A stretch of DNA of 37,269 nucleotides from Clostridiales bacterium (GTDB lineage: Bacteria > Bacillota > Clostridia > Christensenellales > SZUA-584), in contig JAJUJH010000010.1 of NCBI GenBank assembly GCA_029265435.1, forward strand, positions 1 to 37,269, read 5' to 3'. Position 1 is the stretch's first letter. The number at the start of each line of letters is the position of its first letter. Shown in pieces: positions 15,942-24,217 of the stretch. A program made the position numbers and the translations under genes. Under the pieces are notes generated by a model. That model was not told the origin of the DNA. It worked only from the letters and a program-made list of their open reading frames with translations, and searched no databases.

Positions 15942-17387
15942 TTGAAGCTGGGAGATTTATGCGAGGGTCTGCGAATTGTGGGAAATGCGCAGACCGAAAT
16001 AAAAAGCGTGGCTTACGATTCGCGGAAAGTGGAAAAAGGCGCGCTCTTTTTCTGCATCAGCGGCTACAAAACGGATGGGCATGAATACGCGCGGGCTGCC
16101 GTGGACAACGGCGCGGCGGCGCTGATGGTGACGCGGCTTTTGGATATCGACGTGCCGCAGGTGGTGGTGGACAACGCGCGGGAGGCCATGGCACGCATAT
16201 CGCGCGAATTTTATGGGAAGCCGGACGAGCGTCTTGCGATGATCGGAATTACGGGCACAAAAGGCAAAACGACGACGACATATATGATCAAGTCCGTGAT
16301 GGAAACGGCCGGGAAAAAGATGGGGCTTATCGGCACAATCGTGAATATGATCGGCGCAAAAGAGCTTCATACCGACCGCACAACGCCCGAATCGCCGGAC
16401 CTTTTCAAGCTGCTGCGGCAGATGGCGGACGAGGGCTGCGACGCGGTGGTGATGGAGGTTTCTTCCCATTCGCTTTATCTCGGGCGCGTTGCGGGAATCC
16501 GGTACGACGTGGGCGTATTTACAAATCTATCGAGGGATCATCTGGATTTTCACGAAACGGTTGAGAACTATATGGCGGCCAAGAAACGCCTTTTTTATGC
16601 GTCAAAAAACGCCGCGGTTAACGCGGACGACGCGGCGGCCTCCTATATGCTCGACGGCATCGGCATCGGCCGGCTCACATACGGCATCAAGGAGAAAGCC
16701 GATGTTTTTGCCAGAAACATCGAGATCACGCCCAAAGGCGTCAGCTTTGACCTTTGCGGCGCGTGCGGCATGATCCCCATCGATCTGAACATCCCCGGCA
16801 TATTCAGCGTCTACAACGCGCTTTCGGCGGCGTCGGCCTGCATGCTCCTCGGCGTAGGGCTGGAAACGATTAAAACGGGGCTTGAAGCCATGCCGCGCGT
16901 AGCGGGGCGTTTTGAGGTACTGGATACCGGAAACCGTCCGTTTACGATCATACTCGATTATGCGCACACACCCGACAGCCTTGAGAATACGCTGATAACG
17001 GTAAAGGGTTTTGCGCGCGGGCGCGTTGTGACGGTATTCGGCTGCGGCGGGGACAGGGACAGAGGAAAACGCCCGATGATGGGCGAAATATCCGGAAGGC
17101 TGTCTGCGTTTACCATCATCACGTCGGACAATCCGCGCACGGAAGACCCGTTTGCGATCATTGAGGAAATCAAAAAAGGCATCGAACGCACCGACGGCGC
17201 GTACACCTGCATCGAGAACCGGCGTGAAGCCATCCGTTACGCGATACGGAACGCGCAGGCCGACGATATCATCGTGCTGGCAGGCAAGGGACATGAAACG
17301 TATCAGGAGATAAACGGCGTTAAGCATCCGTTTGATGAAAAAGTCGTTGTCAAAGAACTTCTTGATGAAGTTTTCCACATAGGATAA
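15942..17387 (+). CDS. murE: UDP-N-acetylmuramoyl-tripeptide synthetase, meso-diaminopimelate type
   Basis: MurE adds the third amino acid to UDP-MurNAc-L-Ala-D-Glu in the cytoplasm, using ATP. The 481-residue protein has the Mur ligase P-loop GTKGKTTTT in the central domain, a conserved VMEVSSHSL motif, and LDYAHTPDSLENTL at the start of the C-terminal domain. Asp396-Asn-Pro-Arg399 is the DNPR motif that selects meso-diaminopimelate; lysine-adding enzymes differ here. The peptidoglycan is therefore predicted to be of the mDAP type. The start is TTG at 15942, with GGGAGG about eight bases upstream. It has its own promoter and heads the murE-mraY-murD-ftsW unit. murF, which often follows murE, is absent. 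Confidence 0.95.
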   Translation: MKLGDLCEGLRIVGNAQTEIKSVAYDSRKVEKGALFFCISGYKTDGHEYARAAVDNGAAALMVTRLLDIDVPQVVVDNAREAMARISREFYGKPDERLAMIGITGTKGKTTTTYMIKSVMETAGKKMGLIGTIVNMIGAKELHTDRTTPESPDLFKLLRQMADEGCDAVVMEVSSHSLYLGRVAGIRYDVGVFTNLSRDHLDFHETVENYMAAKKRLFYASKNAAVNADDAAASYMLDGIGIGRLTYGIKEKADVFARNIEITPKGVSFDLCGACGMIPIDLNIPGIFSVYNALSAASACMLLGVGLETIKTGLEAMPRVAGRFEVLDTGNRPFTIILDYAHTPDSLENTLITVKGFARGRVVTVFGCGGDRDRGKRPMMGEISGRLSAFTIITSDNPRTEDPFAIIEEIKKGIERTDGAYTCIENRREAIRYAIRNAQADDIIVLAGKGHETYQEINGVKHPFDEKVVVKELLDEVFHIG

Positions 17388-17404
17388 TCGGGAGACAAAG
17401 CAAA

Positions 17405-18403
17405 ATGGATATTATTATCTATTCGGTGCTTGCGGCGTTTTTTATCGCGCTGGCCGCGGGATATGTCGGGGTGCCGCTTTTAAGAAGGCTGAAATTCGGC
17501 CAGCAGATAAGAGATGACGGCCCTCAGACGCATCTGGCAAAAGCGGGAACGCCGACGATGGGCGGAATCATCATTCTTATCGGCTTGTTTGCGGCTTCGT
17601 TTCTTTTCGCGCGGGGCAGCTATGAATACATGTGGTTTGCGCTTGGCGTCACGCTCGGCTTCGGGCTGATCGGACTGATGGACGATCTTATCATCGTCAT
17701 TAAAAAGCGCTCGCTTGGCCTCAAAGCCTATCAAAAGATCATCGGACAGCTTGGCATTGCGGTGATTGTGGCAATGTTTGCCTACCGCAATCCTTCGATC
17801 GGCTCAAAGCTGATCGTGCCGTTCTTCGGTGCGGAGTGGGACCTCGGCGTCTGGTACATACCGTTTACGGTGATCGCCGTGGTGCTGATTGTCAACAGCG
17901 TGAACCTCACGGACGGCCTCGACGGTCTTGCGTCCGGCGTGGTGCTCATCAATACGGCCACCTATGCGCTGATATTTTTCGGCATGTATACGATGTACGT
18001 TTCCAGCGGGCAGACGCTCGCGGCGGCGGGAACAAGCAACATGATGGTGTTCTCGGCGGCGGTGACGGGCGCATGCCTCGGCTTTTTAAGATTCAACACA
18101 TATCCCGCAAAGGTTTTTATGGGGGATACGGGGTCGCTGGCGCTCGGCGGAGCGATATCCGTAATCGGCGTGGTATCGCGCTTGCAGCTGCTTTTGATAC
18201 TGACCGGATTCATGGCGCTGATGTCGTCAATATCGGTGGTTCTGCAGGTGGGCTCGTACAAGCTGCGCAAAAAACGCATATTCAAAATGGCGCCGCTCCA
18301 TCATCACTTTGAGCTGAAGGGCATGCCCGAAACGCGCATCGTCGCTTTTTACTATCTGATTACGATCATACTGTGCCTCGTGGGCATTTTGGCGGTGAAT
18401 TAG
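17405..18403 (+). CDS. mraY: Phospho-N-acetylmuramoyl-pentapeptide-transferase
   Basis: MraY transfers phospho-MurNAc-pentapeptide from UDP to undecaprenyl phosphate and makes lipid I at the inner face of the membrane. The 332-residue protein is strongly hydrophobic, with about ten helices. Family signatures are THLAKAGTPTMGG near residue 43, the catalytic aspartate pair Asp93-Asp94 in GLMDDL, NLTDGLDGLA, FMGDTGSLALGG and PLHHHFELKG near the C-terminus. A GGGAG precedes the ATG, and the gap to murE is 17 bases. The murD start lies nine bases past its end, so it is embedded in the operon. Confidence 0.96.
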   Translation: MDIIIYSVLAAFFIALAAGYVGVPLLRRLKFGQQIRDDGPQTHLAKAGTPTMGGIIILIGLFAASFLFARGSYEYMWFALGVTLGFGLIGLMDDLIIVIKKRSLGLKAYQKIIGQLGIAVIVAMFAYRNPSIGSKLIVPFFGAEWDLGVWYIPFTVIAVVLIVNSVNLTDGLDGLASGVVLINTATYALIFFGMYTMYVSSGQTLAAAGTSNMMVFSAAVTGACLGFLRFNTYPAKVFMGDTGSLALGGAISVIGVVSRLQLLLILTGFMALMSSISVVLQVGSYKLRKKRIFKMAPLHHHFELKGMPETRIVAFYYLITIILCLVGILAVN

Positions 18404-18411
18404 GAGGATCA

Positions 18412-19764
18412 ATGGATTTCAAGGGTAAAAAAGTCATGGTAGCCGGCATGGCAAAAAGCGGTCTCGCCAGCGCGCGCCTTCTGCTGGAAATCGGCGCGGA
18501 AGCGGTGCTATACGATATGAAGACGGCGGAGCAGTTTCCGGCCGGTACTTTCAGCGAATTTGAAGGACGGGCAAAGCTGGCGCTCGGAGCGGATGCGGAA
18601 GCGACGGCAAAGGATTGCGACGCGCTCGTGTTAAGCCCCGGCATTCCAACCGACCTTGGCTTCATCGCACAGGCAAGGGCTGACGGCAAGCCGGTCATCG
18701 GCGAGATAGAGCTGGGATTTGCGTATTCGCAGGCGGAGTTCGTGGCCATCACAGGCACAAACGGCAAGACCACGACCACTGCGCTGTCCGGCGAGATATT
18801 CAAAAACGCGGGATTTTGCACGCATGTGCTGGGCAATATCGGCATACCGATTGCGGGAGAGGCGCTCAAAACGAAAAAAGGCGACATCGTGGTTGCCGAA
18901 ACGGCCGCGCTGCAGCTTGATACCATCGACACATACCGGCCGCACGCCTGCGCGGTGCTCAATGTGACGGAAGATCATCTGAACCGCTATATCACGATGG
19001 AAAATTACACGGCGGCGAAGGAACGGATATTCAAAAATCAAACGCCCGGCGATTATTGCGTGCTCAATTACGACAACGATATCACGCGCGGCATGGCGGG
19101 CCGGCCAAAATCCAAAGTTATTTGGTTTTCGCGGAAAGTTCCGCTGCAAAGCGGCGTATTTATAGAAGAAGGGCGCATCATCAGCCGGGAGCAAGACGGC
19201 GCGCATGTGATATGCCGACCGGAAGAAATCAAAATTCCGGGGCTGCACAACCTTGAGAACGCGCTTGCGGCCGTCGCGCTTGCGCGATGCTACGGTATCG
19301 CCGAAAGCGTCATCAAAGACACGCTGATGACGTTCCCCGGTGTGGAGCACCGAATCGAATTTGTGCGCGAGCTGGACGGCGTGCGCTACATCAACGACTC
19401 GAAGGGCACCAACCCTGACGCGACCGAAAAGGCGGCCGCCGCGATGACGCGGCCCACGGTTATCATACTGGGCGGATACGACAAAAAGAGCAGCTTTGTA
19501 TCGCTGTTTCAAGGATTCGGGCCGCAGATCAAATGCGTTGTCGCCATCGGGCAGACGCAGGGAAAAATATTGAGCGACGCCAAAGCCGCCGGATTCAAGG
19601 ATATCGTTACGGCGGACGGCTTTGAGGAAGCGGTCATCAAAGCGCGCGCAATCGCGAAGGACGGCTGGAATGTGCTGCTGTCGCCCGCGTGCGCGAGCTA
19701 TGACATGTTCAGCGATTTTGAACAGAGAGGAAGAGTTTTTAAAGATATCGTCAGCGCGTTTTAG
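18412..19764 (+). CDS. murD: UDP-N-acetylmuramoylalanine--D-glutamate ligase
   Basis: MurD adds D-glutamate to UDP-MurNAc-L-alanine in the cytoplasm. The 450-residue protein starts MDFKGKKVMVAGMAKSGLAS, an N-terminal Rossmann-like domain, then the P-loop ITGTNGKTTTT in the central domain, and YINDSKGTNPDAT and ILGGYDKKS in the C-terminal domain, all typical of MurD. The ATG at 18412 is chosen because AGGAGG stands just ahead of it; a longer frame from 18373 would overlap the end of mraY. The stop is eight bases before ftsW. Confidence 0.95.
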   Translation: MDFKGKKVMVAGMAKSGLASARLLLEIGAEAVLYDMKTAEQFPAGTFSEFEGRAKLALGADAEATAKDCDALVLSPGIPTDLGFIAQARADGKPVIGEIELGFAYSQAEFVAITGTNGKTTTTALSGEIFKNAGFCTHVLGNIGIPIAGEALKTKKGDIVVAETAALQLDTIDTYRPHACAVLNVTEDHLNRYITMENYTAAKERIFKNQTPGDYCVLNYDNDITRGMAGRPKSKVIWFSRKVPLQSGVFIEEGRIISREQDGAHVICRPEEIKIPGLHNLENALAAVALARCYGIAESVIKDTLMTFPGVEHRIEFVRELDGVRYINDSKGTNPDATEKAAAAMTRPTVIILGGYDKKSSFVSLFQGFGPQIKCVVAIGQTQGKILSDAKAAGFKDIVTADGFEEAVIKARAIAKDGWNVLLSPACASYDMFSDFEQRGRVFKDIVSAF

Positions 19765-19772
19765 GGGGGAGC

Positions 19773-20879
19773 ATGGCCAAGCGTTCCATTGACTATCCGC
19801 TGCTCGTCGTGACTATGATACTCGTCATGTTCGGCATACTGATGGTTTTCAGCGCGAGCTATTATTACGCGGAGAGCAGCAAAAATACGCAAAACGACCC
19901 GCTCTTTTACTTCTGGAAGCAAATCATCGGGGCCGGGATCGGTCTTGCGGCCATGATCTTCTGCTCGCTTTTCGATTACAATAAATATAAGAAACTGCGT
20001 TTTATCATATTGGGCATCGGGTTCGTGCTCATGCTTCTTGTGTTTGTGCCGGGCATCGGTATCGAAAGGAACGGCTCGCGGCGCTGGGTGAACCTGGGCA
20101 TTATCGACCTGCAATCCATAGAAGTGCTGAAACTGGCGATCATCATATTCATGGCGGGCGGAATTTCCATCAATTATGAGAAGATGAAGCAGTTTAAATA
20201 CGGCATGGCGCCTTACCTCGTGCTGCTGATGCTGGCGGCGCTTTTGCTGTACCTGCAGCCCAATTTCAGCGCGGTGGTGACGCTGGCGCTGACCATGTTC
20301 GTGATGATGCTTGTGGGCGGCGCCAACCTTTGGCATTTCGTCATCATGGGCGGCATCGGCATCGCGGGCGGAGCGGCGATGATGCTTACCGAAACCTATC
20401 GTATGAACAGGATATTCGCTTATCTGGATCCGTGGAAGTACTCGGGCAAAGAAAGCTATCAACTCGTGCAGTCGCTTTATTCCATCGGTTCGGGCGGCTT
20501 TTTCGGTCTGGGGCTCGGCAACTCGAGGCAGAAATATCTCTTTCTGCCGTATATGGAGTCCGACTGCATTTTCGCGATCATCGTGGAGGAGCTCGGCTTT
20601 TTCGGCGGCATACTGCTGCTGACCGCCTTCGGGATATTGATTTGGCGCGGCGTCCGGATTGCTCTGCGCGCGCCCAACATGTTCGGCACCATGCTCGCGA
20701 CGGGCATTACGGCGCTGATTGCGATACAGGTATTCATTAACATCGCCGTGGTGACGGGGCTCGTGCCCCCGACCGGCGTGGTGCTGCCGTTCATCAGCGC
20801 GGGGCGCACCTCGTTGATCATTTTTATGGCAAGCGTCGGCGTGCTGCTCAATATCTCCAAACAGTCGCATGCCGTCTGA
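19773..20879 (+). CDS. ftsW: FtsW/SpoVE-type lipid II polymerase
   Basis: FtsW is a SEDS-family glycosyltransferase that polymerises lipid II together with its partner class B PBP, here probably the PBP encoded upstream. The 368-residue protein has about ten membrane helices. Conserved SEDS motifs are GSRRWVNLG near residue 105, the loop YMESDCIFAIIVEELG, where Asp264 matches the conserved acidic residue, and the C-terminal GLVPPTGVVLPFISAGRTS. A GGGGGAG precedes the ATG. In many Firmicutes murG follows ftsW; here murA does instead. FtsW and SpoVE cannot be told apart by sequence alone, and the position favours a division role. Confidence 0.93.
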   Translation: MAKRSIDYPLLVVTMILVMFGILMVFSASYYYAESSKNTQNDPLFYFWKQIIGAGIGLAAMIFCSLFDYNKYKKLRFIILGIGFVLMLLVFVPGIGIERNGSRRWVNLGIIDLQSIEVLKLAIIIFMAGGISINYEKMKQFKYGMAPYLVLLMLAALLLYLQPNFSAVVTLALTMFVMMLVGGANLWHFVIMGGIGIAGGAAMMLTETYRMNRIFAYLDPWKYSGKESYQLVQSLYSIGSGGFFGLGLGNSRQKYLFLPYMESDCIFAIIVEELGFFGGILLLTAFGILIWRGVRIALRAPNMFGTMLATGITALIAIQVFINIAVVTGLVPPTGVVLPFISAGRTSLIIFMASVGVLLNISKQSHAV

Positions 20880-20901
20880 AAAGCACAAATCGGCCCTGCC
20901 G

Positions 20902-20934
20902 GCATATGATATTATCATGTGATAGATGATATGC
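20902..20934 (+). promoter_or_regulatory. Imperfect inverted repeat before murA
   Basis: GCATAT / ATATGC with an inner TATCA / TGATA pair forms an imperfect palindrome in the 68-base ftsW-murA gap. It ends directly at the murA ribosome-binding sequence GGGGGAGG. It could be an operator or an RNA hairpin that affects murA translation. No T-run follows. Confidence 0.4.
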
Positions 20935-20947
20935 GGGGGAGGCCGTC

Positions 20948-22201
20948 ATGGCAAAATTAATCATAAACGGAGGCTCGCGGCTGGAAGGAGAGATCGCGGT
21001 TCAGGGCGCGAAAAACGCGGCGCTTCCCGTGCTTGCGGCTGCGCTGTTAACCGACGAGCCTGTGATCATATATAACTGGCCGGCAATTTCCGATGTGTAC
21101 CATATGCTTTCGATATTGGAACACATCGGCGCATACGTGGGTTTTGAAAAAGACCGTCTGGTGATCGATACCCGGCGGGCGCTCCGTTGGGAAATGCCCG
21201 ATAAGCTCGCGAAAGAGATTCGTTCGTCGATTTTTATGATGGGGCCGATACTCGCGCGTTTCCGCATGGCGCGTTTTACTTACCCGGGCGGCTGCGAGAT
21301 CGGGAACAGGCCGATAGACCTTCACCTAAAGGGGCTTCGCAGTCTCGGCGTCAACGTCACCGAAACGGGCGGGCATATTATGTGCGAGGGGAGACGGCTT
21401 AAAGGCGGAGACGTGCATCTCGATTATCCGAGCGTGGGCGCAACCGAAAACCTGATGATGGCGGCCGCGCTGGCGCCCGGCAGAACGGTCATCCGCAACG
21501 CGGCAAGAGAGCCGGAAATCATCGAGCTGCAGAACGTCATCAACCAGATGGGAGGCGACGTGAACGGCGCTGGGACGAGCACGGTCGTGATCGAGGGCAA
21601 AAGCCGTCTCGGCGGTTTTACGTACCGATGCATGCCCGACAGGATCGCGGCGGGCACGTATATGATGGCGGCGGTGGTGACCGACGGAAAAATCACGCTG
21701 AAGAACGTGATACCCGAGCATCTGTTTGCGATCACGTCGAAAATCAGAGAAGCGGGCGCGAAGGTCGATATATATGACGATGCCGTTACCGTGACGGGAC
21801 AGGGACGCCCGAAAGAGATGCATCTGATTGAAACGGGGCCGTATCCGGGTTTCCCGACGGATATGCAGGCACAGATGTGCACGGCGGCCTGCATCGCGAA
21901 AGGAACCAGCATCATCGTGGAAAGCGTGTTTGACAACCGGTTTAAGCACGTGCCCGAGCTGCAGCGGATGGGAGCGAATATCGTCATTAAAAACAATGTG
22001 GCGGTCATCAGAGGCGTGGAAAGGCTGCACGGAGCTGAGGTGACGGCGATGGATCTGCGCGGCGGCGCGGCACTCGTGCTGGCGGGATTGTGCGCGCAGG
22101 GTGTCACGGTTGTGGATCAGGCTAAAATCATCGACAGGGGCTATGAAACATTTGAATCGGAGCTGAGCCTGCTGGGTGCGGATATAAAAAGAGAGGAGTA
22201 A
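20948..22201 (+). CDS. murA: UDP-N-acetylglucosamine 1-carboxyvinyltransferase
   Basis: MurA transfers enolpyruvate from phosphoenolpyruvate to UDP-GlcNAc, the first committed step of peptidoglycan synthesis and the target of fosfomycin. The 417-residue protein has the family N-terminus with Lys22 in GAKNAALPVL and the catalytic loop YPGGCEIGNRPIDLH with Cys116, the residue that fosfomycin modifies. It therefore looks active and fosfomycin-sensitive by this criterion. Later motifs include GATENLMMAA and YPGFPTDMQAQM. GGGGGAGG precedes the ATG. It stands between ftsW and ftsQ, where murG and murB are more usual; Firmicutes often have two murA genes. Confidence 0.95.
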   Translation: MAKLIINGGSRLEGEIAVQGAKNAALPVLAAALLTDEPVIIYNWPAISDVYHMLSILEHIGAYVGFEKDRLVIDTRRALRWEMPDKLAKEIRSSIFMMGPILARFRMARFTYPGGCEIGNRPIDLHLKGLRSLGVNVTETGGHIMCEGRRLKGGDVHLDYPSVGATENLMMAAALAPGRTVIRNAAREPEIIELQNVINQMGGDVNGAGTSTVVIEGKSRLGGFTYRCMPDRIAAGTYMMAAVVTDGKITLKNVIPEHLFAITSKIREAGAKVDIYDDAVTVTGQGRPKEMHLIETGPYPGFPTDMQAQMCTAACIAKGTSIIVESVFDNRFKHVPELQRMGANIVIKNNVAVIRGVERLHGAEVTAMDLRGGAALVLAGLCAQGVTVVDQAKIIDRGYETFESELSLLGADIKREE

Positions 22202-22204
22202 AGG

Positions 22205-22918
22205 TTGAAAAAAGGCAGAAGGGCGCTGGCTTTTGTATCGCTTGTCGTATTTTTCGGGGCGCTCGTTTTTGTCACATACAAGATATTTCAGATCAGAACG
22301 GTCACTGTGGCGGGATGTGAATCGCGCAGCAGCGACGATATTATCGCGCTGTCGGGGCTTGAGTATGATGCAAGCATATTTTCCGTGGACAAGCAAAAGG
22401 TGATGGAGGCGCTTTCAAAAGACCCGTATATCAAGCCGGTCAGCGTCGATATCCGGTATCCCGACAATGTGCTGATTACCATTGAGGAGAGGCAAGAAAC
22501 GGCTTGCATTGAAAAAGACGGGGCCTATATCATCATCGATCATGAGGGATGGGTACTGCGGTTTGAAGCGGGCAACGGAGAGCCCGGCTTTCCTCTTGTG
22601 AAAGGCCTGCCTGCCGATACCGCCGTTGTGGGAGAGCGGATTGGGACAAGCGATACGTTCAAAATCGGTGTGCTGACACGCATGCTCGACGCGCTCAAAG
22701 GAGCGGAGATTGCGCCTGTTATCGTTGATGTGTCGCTTGCGGCGGATATCGTCGTCACGCTTCCGGACGGGATGAGGGTGGAAATGGGCGACGACCTTGC
22801 GCTCGATGAGAAGATTAAGCTCATGAAGGCGTCGCGCGAAGAAATTGCGAGCAGCGGCAAGTCCGGCGGCATTCTGGATGTTTCATCGGCAAAAAAAGCT
22901 TACTACAGAGAGAAATAG
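22205..22918 (+). CDS. ftsQ: Cell division protein FtsQ/DivIB
   Basis: A 237-residue bitopic division protein that, with FtsL and DivIC, forms the complex controlling septal wall synthesis. It has a short basic N-terminus (KKGRRA), one membrane helix at about 7-28, then a POTRA domain (about 30-100) starting FQIRTVTVAGC, and a beta domain with YPDNVLITIEERQ. The start is TTG at 22205, with GAGGAG nearby and only three bases after the murA stop codon. The order ftsQ-ftsA-ftsZ supports the call. Confidence 0.9.
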   Translation: MKKGRRALAFVSLVVFFGALVFVTYKIFQIRTVTVAGCESRSSDDIIALSGLEYDASIFSVDKQKVMEALSKDPYIKPVSVDIRYPDNVLITIEERQETACIEKDGAYIIIDHEGWVLRFEAGNGEPGFPLVKGLPADTAVVGERIGTSDTFKIGVLTRMLDALKGAEIAPVIVDVSLAADIVVTLPDGMRVEMGDDLALDEKIKLMKASREEIASSGKSGGILDVSSAKKAYYREK

Positions 22919-22929
22919 AATCAAATTTA

Positions 22930-22957
22930 TTGTTATTTGTTATAGACATGGTATTAT
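22930..22957 (+). promoter_or_regulatory. Promoter in the ftsQ-ftsA gap
   Basis: A -35 TTGTTA, a 16-bp AT-rich spacer and a -10 TATTAT lie in an unusually AT-rich 88-base gap, about 50 bases before ftsA. It would allow ftsA-ftsZ to be made separately from the upstream genes. Confidence 0.55.
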
Positions 22958-23006
22958 ATATAAGGGAAGTGATACGATTTGTTTCTTTGATTTTTAAGGG
23001 GTTATC

Positions 23007-24194
23007 TTGCGGGCTATGAAAAACGTTGCGGCGGCCATCGAGTTTGGCACGTCGAAGATCATGTGCGTGATCGGCCGTGAAAAATCCACGGGGCGCTTTG
23101 AAGTGCTCGGGGCCGGCGAGGCGAAATATGAGGGCATCAAAAACGGCCGGTGGCTCAAGCCTTCGAACGTGGAGAGAGCCGTTGAAAAAGCGGTCGCGCT
23201 TGCCGAGAAGAGAGCAAAAAAACGGATCAAAGAGGTGTTTGTCGGTGTGCCCGGCGTTTTTTCTAAGGTGGTCTGCCAGGATGGTTATGCCAAGGTGCAA
23301 GGCGGCACCGTCACTCAGGACGATATCGAGCGGCTGATTGAAAACGCCGAAAAGGGTTATGACGATTCGCTCTATACGATAGTCAATTCGACGCCTGTTT
23401 ATTTTGTGCTTGAGGACGGCCATCATTACATCGATGTGCTGGATACGAAGGCCGCCGAGATACAGGGCGTGATATCGCTGATATTCGCAAGGAACGATTT
23501 TGTTGAGGACACGACGGCGCTGCTGCGCAATATCGGCGTGAATGCGGCGGCGTATATCCCCGAGGTGCTCGCCGAGAGTCTGTTTCTGGTTCCTCCCGAG
23601 GAGCGGGACTGCAGCTCCGTGCTGATCAATGTGGGATACTACGATACAAATGTGACGGTTGTATATGGCGATGCAATTGTTTATAATAATACAATAACCG
23701 CCGGAGGCATGCAGATTGCGAATGATCTGTCCATCGTGATGAATCTCGATGTGGATTCGGCTGAGCAGATCAAAAAGCGGTATTCTTTTGGCCTTGAAAA
23801 TACTGGCACGAAGTTATATGATTATGCCAAACAGAAATCGGGGCGTCTGGAAAGGTACAGCCACGCTCTTATTTCCGAAGTGATCGACGCGAGAGTGGAG
23901 CATCTGGCGATGCTGATCAACCGCTCGTTTGAGAACAGCCCGCTGAACATTGCGAGACGCACGCGCATCTATCTGTCGGGCGGCGGCCTTGCGATGATGA
24001 AGGGGTCAAAGGACATGCTGCAAAAGCTGTTAAAGCGGCAGGTGCGCATACCCGTGATCGATGCGCCGCAGCTTTCAACGCCCAATTATTTTGCGGTGCT
24101 TGCGATACTCGACTATGTGTTCGAGGCAAAACGCCATGACGGCTCGGGCGGAATAGCGTTACTGGAACGGCTGGCGAAAAAGATGTTCGATTAG
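23007..24194 (+). CDS. ftsA: Cell division protein FtsA
   Basis: FtsA is an actin-like ATPase that ties FtsZ filaments to the membrane. The 395-residue protein has the actin-fold phosphate-1 motif AAAIEFGTSKIM at the N-terminus, the SHS2 insertion (about 85-165) and a second phosphate loop near INVGYYDTNVTVV. It ends with a short amphipathic helix (GIALLERLAKKMF) that matches the FtsA membrane-targeting sequence. It is fairly divergent from Bacillus FtsA, but the position directly before ftsZ and the C-terminal helix support the call. The TTG start at 23007 is preferred because AAGGGG lies six bases upstream; the ATG at 23016 is an alternative. Confidence 0.9.
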   Translation: MRAMKNVAAAIEFGTSKIMCVIGREKSTGRFEVLGAGEAKYEGIKNGRWLKPSNVERAVEKAVALAEKRAKKRIKEVFVGVPGVFSKVVCQDGYAKVQGGTVTQDDIERLIENAEKGYDDSLYTIVNSTPVYFVLEDGHHYIDVLDTKAAEIQGVISLIFARNDFVEDTTALLRNIGVNAAAYIPEVLAESLFLVPPEERDCSSVLINVGYYDTNVTVVYGDAIVYNNTITAGGMQIANDLSIVMNLDVDSAEQIKKRYSFGLENTGTKLYDYAKQKSGRLERYSHALISEVIDARVEHLAMLINRSFENSPLNIARRTRIYLSGGGLAMMKGSKDMLQKLLKRQVRIPVIDAPQLSTPNYFAVLAILDYVFEAKRHDGSGGIALLERLAKKMFD

Positions 24195-24217
24195 GCGTTC
24201 TGAATAAGGGGGTCAAT

